Below the pieces are notes generated by a model that saw only the letters and a program-made list of their open reading frames with translations, was not told the DNA's origin and did not search any database. A program made the translations under genes and the position numbers. Source: Candidatus Kuenenia stuttgartensis (GTDB lineage: Bacteria; Planctomycetota; Planctomycetia; Gemmatales; Gemmataceae). Taken from it: a stretch of 64,000 nucleotides of DNA. Shown here piece by piece: positions 56,511 through 62,994 of this stretch (position 1 is its first letter; every line of letters begins with the position of its first letter). The stretch spans positions 48,616-112,615 of the forward strand of contig CAMCLK010000007.1 of the NCBI GenBank assembly GCA_945875585.1, written 5' to 3'.

Positions 56511-56819
56511 GTGAAAAGTGTCAAAGAAGCTTGTGACCAAATTGCAAAGGGATCGTATCATTTGAGTAGGCATGCGTTTGTGCGGGCTGTGGAACGAAAC
56601 ATCAGCGCACAGGAAATGCGTTAGGCTGGTGCGGCTGCAGAACTGATCGAGGATTACCCTCTTGACAAATACGGGCCCACGGCTCTGTTGTTGGGATTCA
56701 CTGCTTTGGTGAGGCCGCTTCACTTTCAGATATCTTTATTAGAAGGGCCCATGGTCAAGATCATTACTCTTTACCAACCATCCCGCGAAGAATGGATCGA
56801 GTTCCGGAAACGGAGGTAG
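56511..56819 (+). pseudogene. DUF4258-like toxin gene with an in-frame stop
   Basis: Read from GTG 56511, the frame encodes a 102-residue DUF4258-type protein (YHLSRHAFVRAVERNIS, then YGPTALLLGFTALVRPLHFQ, VKIITLYQPSREEWIEFRKRR). TAG replaces codon 38, at 56622-56624, between EMR and AGAAAELIEDYP. In intact relatives this position is usually Glu, so one G-to-T change would explain it. The frame is otherwise open and conserved, so the lesion is recent or the read is a sequencing error. It ends 2 nt before the YgiT-type antitoxin-like gene, the normal pair order. Confidence 0.8.
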
Positions 56820-56821
56820 CT

Positions 56822-57052
56822 ATGTTCCAATGCCATGTTTGCAAAAATGCTTCGGCAAGCCATGCTTTGGTGAGCGAGGTATTTGCTGTGAATAGCCGAA
56901 GGGTGCTGGTGGAGCGCATTCCTGCCGAGGTGTGCGACCGCTGTGGTGAGCCAACCTTTTCCAGTGAAACGACTGAAAAGATCCGAAATTTAGTTCACGG
57001 TTCTTCGATTCCTGTAAGGACAGAGGCGTTGGATGTTTTTGCCCTGACCTGA
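56822..57052 (+). CDS. YgiT-type zinc finger protein (MqsA-like antitoxin N-domain)
   Basis: 76 residues from the ATG at 56822, with GGAGG from the end of the preceding frame as ribosome site. Cys4, Cys7, Cys38 and Cys41 form two CxxC knuckles (CHVC, CDRC) for one zinc ion. The rest is the small YgiT fold (EVFAVNSRRVLVERIPAEV). There is no helix-turn-helix domain, so it matches the short antitoxin that accompanies DUF4258 proteins rather than full MqsA. With its toxin-like partner broken, it would be an orphan antitoxin. Confidence 0.85.
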   Translation: MFQCHVCKNASASHALVSEVFAVNSRRVLVERIPAEVCDRCGEPTFSSETTEKIRNLVHGSSIPVRTEALDVFALT

Positions 57053-57196
57053 TGAAGATGAAGTGGGGACCGTACTCCCTAGCCAGACCGTGGCCGTGGC
57101 GACAGGGCTGCTTACCCAATTGCGCTTTTTCAGCAAGCGCGATGTAATGCACATACGACAGAGGTTACGCGCCGAGACATCCAACGACGGGATTCT

Positions 57197-57250
57197 GCCC
57201 GGGAGCCCGTGGCCCCTACTGAGTCGTGCGGGGCTCTACGTCGCTGCTTG
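57197..57250. repeat. Inverted V-core copy right of the toxin-antitoxin-like pair
   Basis: The plus strand reads GCCCGGGAGCCCGTGGCCCC, then GAGTCGTGCGGGGCTC and GCTGCTTG. It is in the same orientation as the copy at 56318, so the two form direct repeats of about 54 bp bracketing 824 bp that contain the DUF4258-like pseudogene and the YgiT-type gene. Confidence 0.8.
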
Positions 57251-57310
57251 ATCGAACTCTGGGCCTGTTACCGTGCTTTAGGCGGATTGGGCTGTAGGCA
57301 CGGAAATAGA

Positions 57311-57336
57311 AAAACCCCGGCTTTCACCGGGGTTTT
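57311..57336 (-). terminator. Rho-independent terminator downstream of the tRNA fragment
   Basis: On the minus strand AAAACCCCGG and CCGGGGTTTT pair around TGAAAG, followed by TTTCTATTT. It lies 26 nt beyond the 3' end of the tRNA fragment, where a functional tRNA-Arg terminator would be. This supports the left side being the original chromosomal flank. Confidence 0.9.
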
Positions 57337-57362
57337 CTATGTTTTCTGGGCTTTTTCTTCAG

Positions 57363-57404
57363 TGCACCCGACAGGATTCGAACCTGTAACCTGCGGTTCC
57401 GTAG
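57363..57404 (-). tRNA. 3' fragment of tRNA-Arg (anticodon ACG), 42 nt
   Basis: On the minus strand the bases run CTACGGA (anticodon loop, ACG), ACCGC (3' side of the anticodon stem) and AGGTT (variable loop). They continue ACAGG-TTCGAAT-CCTGT (T arm), CGGGTGC (3' acceptor) and A (discriminator), with no encoded CCA. Upstream of the loop the sequence TGCAGC cannot pair with ACCGC, and no D arm or 5' acceptor (GCACCCG) follows within 60 nt. The gene is therefore a partial copy starting at position 32. This is the usual footprint of an element that integrated into a tRNA gene. Confidence 0.88.
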
Positions 57405-57616
57405 GCTGCAAGAGATTATTGGAATTAGGCTTTATTTTTAGCGTATTTTTGATGACTCAAATTTTCGTTGCACAGAATGTTGCGCAGGTGGGTCGCATTA
57501 CTTGGTCTATGGTTCTGTCCTTGGAAGGTGCGAATACGCATCTATTGGTTCGTTCATGCGGAAAACCGGTAGATGTTTAATCGGCAGTTGGCGGTGGTTG
57601 CTGCGATCGTTTACCA

Positions 57617-58054
57617 CTAAGAATTTGTCGCAACCATCAACTTCATGACACTCCTCAGTCGGTCTAAGTGGTCCATTATTCGCTCGAGTAATACGTAGCG
57701 GTGCAATACTGAGCATTTGCTGTATGGCGTGAACACGTCGTCTTCATGAATGACCATGTCTTCCCATGTTTCTTTATCTTTTGGAAATGGAACGATATCG
57801 GCATTGAATGTGACAATGCCAAGACCTTCACTTGTGTCTATTGCACTGCGCAGGAAGTATGGGGCAAACATATGGCTTGCGACAGTTGGCGTTGGGATGT
57901 AGCAGATAACAGGGCCAAGTAAATAGATGCCGTTCAATATGCCCGACTCGCCAATCTCTTTAATCCTGTGGTTGGCTCGAATCAATCTGTTCTCTGAATG
58001 CTCAACTACCTGATACTTCCTAAATCTAACGATAGACAAATCATCAAACGGCAT
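57617..58054 (-). CDS. Island family-L protein, copy 3 (unrecognised)
   Basis: 145 residues from the ATG at 58054 (GGAAGGTAAACCA upstream). I recognise no known domain. It aligns by eye with the two other ~144-residue proteins at 58665-59096 and 59544-59981. Shared points are VVEHSENRLIRANHRI against VIEQRED/VVEQREE, GILNGIYLLGPVI against GILTDQYLLGPVI, LRSAIDTSEG against YRSAIHTLQG, and a C-terminal helix with LLERIMDHLDRL. There is no signal or membrane segment. Unlike the other two copies it has no small partner gene downstream; the island boundary lies about 210 bp away. Confidence 0.75.
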   Translation of the reverse strand: MPFDDLSIVRFRKYQVVEHSENRLIRANHRIKEIGESGILNGIYLLGPVICYIPTPTVASHMFAPYFLRSAIDTSEGLGIVTFNADIVPFPKDKETWEDMVIHEDDVFTPYSKCSVLHRYVLLERIMDHLDRLRSVMKLMVATNS

Positions 58055-58455
58055 TGGTTTACCTTCCATACAAACTTTGCTCCATTTTGAAAGTAACAAC
58101 TCTATCTTCGCGATCAAGCGCCAAGCCCCACTAGAGTTCAATTAAATGGATTGGATGCAGATTGTGCGAATTGATAAGAAAGAAATCTAAAAAATTGTCT
58201 TGGTATTATCGTTTTGCATAAACGATTTACTAGATAGCATGCGCATGCTTGAGTCGTGAGGCTTTCGCCTGCCATTGCTCCACGTTCTTTGGCATGTTGG
58301 TGATTAACAAATGGACGGCCACCGTAATGGAAGGCTGGTCCTGCCAGCCTTCCATTATTTCATGCATCTGCACAAACATTGAGTTTGTAGAAACATGTTA
58401 CTTTTCTATCTCTGCAATCCACAGCTACATGTAAATGACGAACTTTACCATCGTG
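58055..58455. other. Intergenic region with three palindromes
   Basis: 401 bp with no gene. It holds ATCGTTT-TGCAT-AAACGAT (58208-58226), the perfect palindrome AGCATGCGCATGCT (58236-58249), and a 13-bp perfect hairpin AATGGAAGGCTGG/CCAGCCTTCCATT with loop TCCTG (58326-58356). The first two lie upstream of the copy-3 gene and could be operators. The third is about 100 nt after the small gene stop and could end its transcript. Confidence 0.6.
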
Positions 58456-58635
58456 TCAGTAAACCTGTTCGTCATCCCCTGGCAGTTTCGGGGGTTCATT
58501 ATCCTTGTCGGTGTTCTGAGTGCCTTGGACCTGTTTCCTATGCGCCATCACTCGGGCCAGTAACTCTTCAAGGTCAATCATGGCTAGGTCGAGTTCGTCA
58601 GACGAGTAAGGGTCGTATCGTTGGAGTCCTTGCAT
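58456..58635 (-). CDS. Island family-S small protein, copy 2 (unrecognised)
   Basis: 59 residues from the ATG at 58635 with GAGGAACCCC upstream. It is paralogous to the small protein at 59345-59512: RYDPYSSDELDLAMIDLEELLARV against RFEPYTSQELDAALNELMMLLARL. The N-terminal half is a predicted helix; the C-terminal half is polar and acidic (NTDKDNEPPKLPGDDEQ). It starts 29 nt after the large protein of its unit. An overlapping plus-strand open frame is judged to be a shadow. Confidence 0.7.
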   Translation of the reverse strand: MQGLQRYDPYSSDELDLAMIDLEELLARVMAHRKQVQGTQNTDKDNEPPKLPGDDEQVY

Positions 58636-58664
58636 GGGGTTCCTCTTTGGGGTGTGATTCAAAT

Positions 58665-59096
58665 TCAGGTCAGGTTCTGTGTTTCAATGATCTGGCTTTG
58701 AAATTGGCGGAGATGCTTGATGAGTCGTTCCAACAAAGACAGTTTCACGATTGCTGGCCACTGACTGAAGGCAACGAATTTATTGCGCGGGTTGATTGGT
58801 ATTACTTCCCACGGTTTGGCCAAGGCATCAGAACGCGTCAGTGTGCTAATGGCGCCGATGCAAAAACCCCATGGAGCGTAAATGGCCGATCTGAAAGTCA
58901 TGGATCTTTTTCGCTTCCTGTAAGATCTGTGGGCACCAATGATTTCAGGCCCCAGCAGAAAACAATCGTGAAGTACACCGATGTCCGCAAATTGAGAAGT
59001 AAGTGCGTTGACTCGGAGAACATGCTCTTCGCGCTGTTCCACGACTTCAACGGTGCGGAAATAGTTGAGCAGTTCGTACGAGAAATCAGGGGCCAT
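58665..59096 (-). CDS. Island family-L protein, copy 2 (unrecognised)
   Basis: 143 residues from the ATG at 59096 with AGGAACAACACT upstream; a TTG at 59192 would add 32 unconserved residues. Family core: VVEQREEHVLRVNALTSQF, GVLHDCFLLGPEI, FRSAIYAPWGFCIGAI, NKFVAFSQWPAIVKLSLLERLIKHLRQF. It is closest to copy 1 in length and in the FVAFSQW/FVSFFQW segment. No known fold is recognised; a mixed sheet flanked by helices is suggested by the pattern. It precedes a small family-S gene. Confidence 0.75.
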   Translation of the reverse strand: MAPDFSYELLNYFRTVEVVEQREEHVLRVNALTSQFADIGVLHDCFLLGPEIIGAHRSYRKRKRSMTFRSAIYAPWGFCIGAISTLTRSDALAKPWEVIPINPRNKFVAFSQWPAIVKLSLLERLIKHLRQFQSQIIETQNLT

Positions 59097-59267
59097 AGTG
59101 TTGTTCCTAAATGTGAACGTGTCATTTGCCTGGTCGAGCGCATGAATAGTTTGTGCTCCTAGGCTTTTGCTGAGAACCAATATTGCGTACAAGTCTGGTC
59201 AAGTTGCGAGGTAAGCGATTCAGTTTTGGTTTTCTGGAAACAGGCATGCGTTGCTCCGGTGTTGGGA

Positions 59268-59293
59268 AATAAAAAAGGCCCCGTGAAGGGGCC
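59268..59293 (-). terminator. Rho-independent terminator of cassette copy 1
   Basis: On the minus strand GGCCCC-TTCAC-GGGGCC is followed by TTTTTTATTT, 52 nt after the stop of the small gene at 59345. The two-gene cassette therefore has its own transcript end, separating it from copy 2. Confidence 0.85.
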
Positions 59294-59344
59294 CGATGGC
59301 AAGTGAACTCATCGAATTGATCGTAAAAACAAAATCAGAATGCA

Positions 59345-59512
59345 TTACGTTGCCAGATTCGTGGGTGGTTCTTCTGGGTCTTGTTGGTTGTTGGGATGTT
59401 GGTTGTTCATGTGGGTTTTGGCAATCAGTCGGGCCAGTAGCATCATCAGTTCATTGAGGGCTGCATCGAGTTCTTGCGAAGTGTAAGGCTCGAAACGTGA
59501 TGGTTGGGTCAT
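59345..59512 (-). CDS. Island family-S small protein, copy 1 (unrecognised)
   Basis: 55 residues from the ATG at 59512 (GGAACCC upstream). It is paralogous to the small gene at 58456-58635 over its first 30 residues (EPYTSQELDAALNELMMLLARL), with an Asn/Pro/Glu-rich tail (HPNNQQDPEEPP). It starts 31 nt after the family-L gene of its unit and is followed by a terminator. Its size, order and spacing relative to the L gene are the same as in copy 2, which supports it being a real gene. Confidence 0.7.
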   Translation of the reverse strand: MTQPSRFEPYTSQELDAALNELMMLLARLIAKTHMNNQHPNNQQDPEEPPTNLAT

Positions 59513-59543
59513 AGTTGGGTTCCGTGGGTGTAATTGGCAAAGT

Positions 59544-59981
59544 TCAACGAGGCAGATAGGTCTTGGCGATCTCAAGTTCCAAGTGACGTAGATGCGAGAT
59601 CAGGCAGTCGAGAAGCCTGGCCCTGATCAGCGTCCGCCACTGGAAAAACGAAACAAATTTATCGTTGGTATGAGCAGATACACACTCCCACTCGTTGGCC
59701 GATGGTGATGGCTTGTGGTGGGCATCAATGACCACGGCGCCAAAACCTTGAAGTGTGTGGATGGCGGAGCGGTAAACAACGGGCTCCATGGCGTTAATGG
59801 TGCCAGCTTCCACAGTGCCGAAGCGAATGACCGGTCCCAGCAAATACTGATCGGTGAGGATGCCATGGGAGCCTAATCGGCGAATGAGCAAATTGACTTG
59901 TTGAATATGGTCTTCGCGTTGCTCAATGACGTGTAACAGCCGAAGCCAAAGGATCCGGCCGGGGGTGATCTCGGGGGGCAT
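59544..59981 (-). CDS. Island family-L protein, copy 1 (unrecognised)
   Basis: 145 residues from the ATG at 59981. It shares with copies 2 and 3 the segments HVIEQREDHIQQVNLLI, HGILTDQYLLGPVIRFG, VYRSAIHTLQGFGAVVIDAH, NDKFVSFFQWRTLIRARLLDCLISHLRHL. The N-terminal helix is basic, with no signal sequence. It is the first gene leftward from the restriction-modification locus, with a 265-bp divergent region to hsdM. No known motif or nuclease signature is seen. Confidence 0.75.
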   Translation of the reverse strand: MPPEITPGRILWLRLLHVIEQREDHIQQVNLLIRRLGSHGILTDQYLLGPVIRFGTVEAGTINAMEPVVYRSAIHTLQGFGAVVIDAHHKPSPSANEWECVSAHTNDKFVSFFQWRTLIRARLLDCLISHLRHLELEIAKTYLPR

Positions 59982-60246
59982 GGGGGTACTCTGTTTGGGA
60001 AAATTGGTGAATAAATTGAATCTGGAAGGCTGAGTTGCGAATGAGAAAAGACGGTGGGTTGGAGCGGTTTTCTGTGGCCACTATCTGAGGGGATGTTCAC
60101 ACTGAAAATTGACTGTGGTGTTGGCCAAGCGGAGACCCGCTGACTCAGTCTGAACAGCCTCTCGAATTTCCAACGCTATGCTGTACATGGCCTTACGTTC
60201 GGTTACGATGCTTGGTTGTTGTTGACTCTAAGACAAGCGTATTTGG

Positions 60247-61824
60247 ATGCCCAGTTCCATGGCTAAAAAGACTAAAACTGATGAGAAACCAGACTCTTCT
60301 GCCAATATTGGCTTCGAAGCCAAGCTCTGGCTCACTGCTGATAAGCTCCGAAATAATATGGACGCCGCAGAGTACAAGCATGTGGTGCTCGGATTGATCT
60401 TCTTGAAGTACATTTCCGACAGTTTCGAAGAGCATTACAACAAATTGAAGGAAGGCAAAGGCGACTACCAAGGCTCAGATCCTGAAGACAAAGACGAATA
60501 CAAAGCTGAGAATGTATTCTGGGTGCCAAAAATCGCTCGTTGGTCATTTCTTCAAGCCAACGCCAAGCAGCCGACCATTGGAAAACTGATCGATGATGCC
60601 ATGGTTGCCATCGAAAGAGATAACATCCGGCTCAAGGGCTCTCTGAACAAGAACTATGGCCGGGCCGATCTAGATAAGAACCGCCTTGGAGAACTGATTG
60701 ATCTCATCGGCTCCATCCAGTTGGTTGATGCAGCGAGCAGGTCTAAAGATGTGCTGGGCCGGGTCTTTGAATATTTCCTAACGCAGTTTGCCAGCGCGGA
60801 AGGTAAGAATGGCGGGCAGTTCTATACGCCAAGCTGTGTGGTGCGCCTTCTGGTTGCCATGCTTGCCCCTTACAAAGGCCGTATCTACGATCCGTGCTGT
60901 GGTTCCGGCGGTATGTTTGTTCAATCCGAGAAATTTGTAGAAACGCATGGCGGAAAGCTGGGCGACATCAGCGTCTATGGCCAAGAAAGTAATCCAACCA
61001 CACGCCGGCTTGCAGTGATGAACCTGGCCCTGCGCGGTATCGAGGCCGACTTCGGGGTCGAACAGGCTGATACGTTCCGCAATGATCTTCACCCAGATTT
61101 ACGGGCCGACTTTGTTCTGGCCAATCCTCCTTTCAACGACTCCGACTGGTTCCGTAAAGATGACGATGTGCGGTGGCAGTACGGCGTACCGCCCAAGGGT
61201 AACGCCAACTTCGCCTGGGTGCAGCACTTCATCCATCACCTTGCCCCCCAAGGCATGGCGGGCTTTGTATTGGCCAATGGCAGTATGTCTTCCAATCAAA
61301 GTGGTGAAGGCGACATTCGTAAAGCCCTTATCGAGGCTGATCTAGTCGATTGCATGGTGGCTCTGCCTGGCCAGCTCTTTTACAGCACACAGATACCCGT
61401 TTGCCTCTGGTTTTTAACCCGGAAGAAGAATGATGGTAAGCGCCGTGATCGGCGTAAAGAGACTCTGTTTATTGATGCGCGCAAGATGGGCACGCTCATT
61501 GACCGGGTGCATCGTGAACTAACGGATGCCGACTTGGAGAAGATCACGAACACCTACCATTCGTGGCGCGGTGAGAAAGGCGTAGGTAAATACTCCGACA
61601 TCGCAGGCTATTGCAAATCCGCCACCAACGAAGAAATAGCCTCGCATGGTCATGTGCTCACTCCCGGAAGGTATGTGGGCGCGGAAGAAATTGAAGACGA
61701 TGGTGTCCCCTTCGAAGAAAAAATGAAGCATCTAGTTAAGGAGCTGACTGGTCAGTTCGCAGAGTCCGCGAAATTGGAGCAGGCCATTAAAGCTAATCTG
61801 AAGGGGCTGGGTTATGGATTCTAG
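60247..61824 (+). CDS. hsdM: Type I restriction-modification methyltransferase subunit
   Basis: 525 residues (an ATG at 60259 is also possible; neither has a clear ribosome site). HsdM is the N6-adenine methylase that with HsdS modifies host DNA. It has an N-terminal HsdM_N helical domain ([32 protein letters not shown]), the AdoMet-binding motif DPCCGSGG at 215-222 and catalytic NPPF at 293-296, plus [12 protein letters not shown]. The last 11 nt overlap the start of the nuclease gene (ATGGATTCTAG). The last ~36 codons are duplicated downstream. No hsdR is within the window. Confidence 0.96.
   Translation: MPSSMAKKTKTDEKPDSSANIGFEAKLWLTADKLRNNMDAAEYKHVVLGLIFLKYISDSFEEHYNKLKEGKGDYQGSDPEDKDEYKAENVFWVPKIARWSFLQANAKQPTIGKLIDDAMVAIERDNIRLKGSLNKNYGRADLDKNRLGELIDLIGSIQLVDAASRSKDVLGRVFEYFLTQFASAEGKNGGQFYTPSCVVRLLVAMLAPYKGRIYDPCCGSGGMFVQSEKFVETHGGKLGDISVYGQESNPTTRRLAVMNLALRGIEADFGVEQADTFRNDLHPDLRADFVLANPPFNDSDWFRKDDDVRWQYGVPPKGNANFAWVQHFIHHLAPQGMAGFVLANGSMSSNQSGEGDIRKALIEADLVDCMVALPGQLFYSTQIPVCLWFLTRKKNDGKRRDRRKETLFIDARKMGTLIDRVHRELTDADLEKITNTYHSWRGEKGVGKYSDIAGYCKSATNEEIASHGHVLTPGRYVGAEEIEDDGVPFEEKMKHLVKELTGQFAESAKLEQAIKANLKGLGYGF
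61708..61817 (+). repeat. hsdM-tail direct repeat, copy 1
   Basis: Last ~110 bp of hsdM ending in the shared GGGCTGGGTTATGG. It matches 62878-62987 with about 12 mismatches (roughly 89% identity by eye), most of them synonymous. Confidence 0.9.
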
Positions 61825-62875
61825 CAAATCCATTCTCCCGGCAGATTATGCACCCTGGCTGGTCAGTCTTAAATCTCGCATTGCCAGTGCCCAGCAGCGT
61901 GCCACGCTTGCTGTCAATCAAGAACTGGTGCAGCTCTATCACTACCTTGGCAGCGAGATATTGGAACGGCAATCCCGTCAGGGTTGGGGGGCCAAAGTCA
62001 TCGACCGATTGGCCAGCGATCTGCGTGAAGCTTTTCCAACGATGAAAGGCTTCTCTAGCCGCAACCTCAAATACATGAAGTTTTTTGCCCAGCAGTGCCC
62101 GAGCGGCGTAATTGGGCAGCAGCCTGCTGCCCAATTGCCTTGGTTCCACCTTGTCACGCTGCTAACCAAGGTTTCAGACGGAACTCAGCGTGAATGGTAT
62201 GCAGGGCAGATCATTTCCCAAGGCTGGTCCCGAAACACGCTCGATATGCACATCAAGAACAGCCTTCACTTGCGCCAGGCCGCCGCAGTAACCAACTTCC
62301 AAAGCCGTTTGCCTAATCCCCATGCGCAGCTTGCTGTTGAGGCACTGAAAGACCCTTACCTCTTCGATTTTTTAGGATTGGGAGACGAGGCCCACGAGCG
62401 AGACATTGAAAATGCTCTCATTCGCCATATCACCCGATTCCTTTTGGAACTTGGCGCAGGCTTTGCTTTTGTGGGCCGCCAGTTCCGACTTGAGGTGGGC
62501 GGTGATGAATTCTTTATCGATCTGCTTTTTTACCATACACGCATCAAATGCTATGTAGTCGTTGAACTCAAAGGTGTGGACTTCAAGCCCGAGCATGCCG
62601 GCCAGTTGAACTTTTATCTTTCAGCCGTGGATGCCCAGATCAAGACCCCAGACGATAAACCCACCATCGGCCTGCTGCTGTGCAAAAAGCAAAACCGTCT
62701 GGTCGCAGAATACGCTTTATCAGGCATTAATAAACCGATTGGCGTGGCGGAATACCAACTCGTACGCTCACTGCCCGAACCGCTAGATACCAGCATGCCC
62801 ACAATCGAAGAAATCGAAGCGGAATTGGCAGGCGATACACTGTCAAATGATGGTAACAAAAGGGCCGCACCATGA
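61814..62875 (+). CDS. DUF1016/YhcG-type PDDEXK nuclease
   Basis: 353 residues. The N-terminal DUF1016 domain ([47 protein letters not shown]) precedes a PDDEXK nuclease core: Asp236 in FFIDLLFYH, then Glu251 and Lys253 in [10 protein letters not shown], and [12 protein letters not shown]. YhcG-type proteins occur in and near restriction-modification and other defence loci. It starts within the hsdM stop and ends overlapping the next short frame by 4 nt (ATGA), so it is fully embedded in the hsd operon by translational coupling. Confidence 0.93.
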   Translation: MDSSKSILPADYAPWLVSLKSRIASAQQRATLAVNQELVQLYHYLGSEILERQSRQGWGAKVIDRLASDLREAFPTMKGFSSRNLKYMKFFAQQCPSGVIGQQPAAQLPWFHLVTLLTKVSDGTQREWYAGQIISQGWSRNTLDMHIKNSLHLRQAAAVTNFQSRLPNPHAQLAVEALKDPYLFDFLGLGDEAHERDIENALIRHITRFLLELGAGFAFVGRQFRLEVGGDEFFIDLLFYHTRIKCYVVVELKGVDFKPEHAGQLNFYLSAVDAQIKTPDDKPTIGLLLCKKQNRLVAEYALSGINKPIGVAEYQLVRSLPEPLDTSMPTIEEIEAELAGDTLSNDGNKRAAP

Positions 62876-62994
62876 AACCCTTCGAGGAAAAGATGAAGCA
62901 TTTGGTTAAGGAGTTGAATGGTCAGTTCGCACAGTCTGCAAAACTGGAGCAGGTCATCAAAGCTAATCTGAAGGGGCTGGGTTATGGCGGGTGA
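62872..62994 (+). pseudogene. Duplicated hsdM C-terminus as a 40-codon open frame
   Basis: The frame starts at ATG 62872 and encodes [20 protein letters not shown] and onward to GLGYGG. It differs from the HsdM tail by only about three residues (Thr/Asn, Glu/Gln, Ala/Val), although about 12 bases differ. It ends in GGTTATGGCGGGTGA, overlapping the hsdS start, as the original hsdM end probably did. Whether the short peptide is made or only serves to couple translation into hsdS is unknown. Confidence 0.8.
62878..62987 (+). repeat. hsdM-tail direct repeat, copy 2
   Basis: Second copy of the hsdM 3' end, 1170 bp from the first. Together they bracket the DUF1016 nuclease gene exactly, from the start-codon overlap at one end to the start-codon overlap at the other. 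Confidence 0.9.

Noticed and set aside
56400..56723. A 107-codon minus-strand open frame
   Set aside because: It is antisense to the DUF4258-like frame, whose translation matches a known family apart from one stop codon.
58395..59162. A 255-codon plus-strand open frame across cassette copy 2
   Set aside because: It lies antisense to two minus-strand genes whose products have paralogues in the same island with matching size, order and ribosome sites. The plus-strand product shows no domain and no such support.
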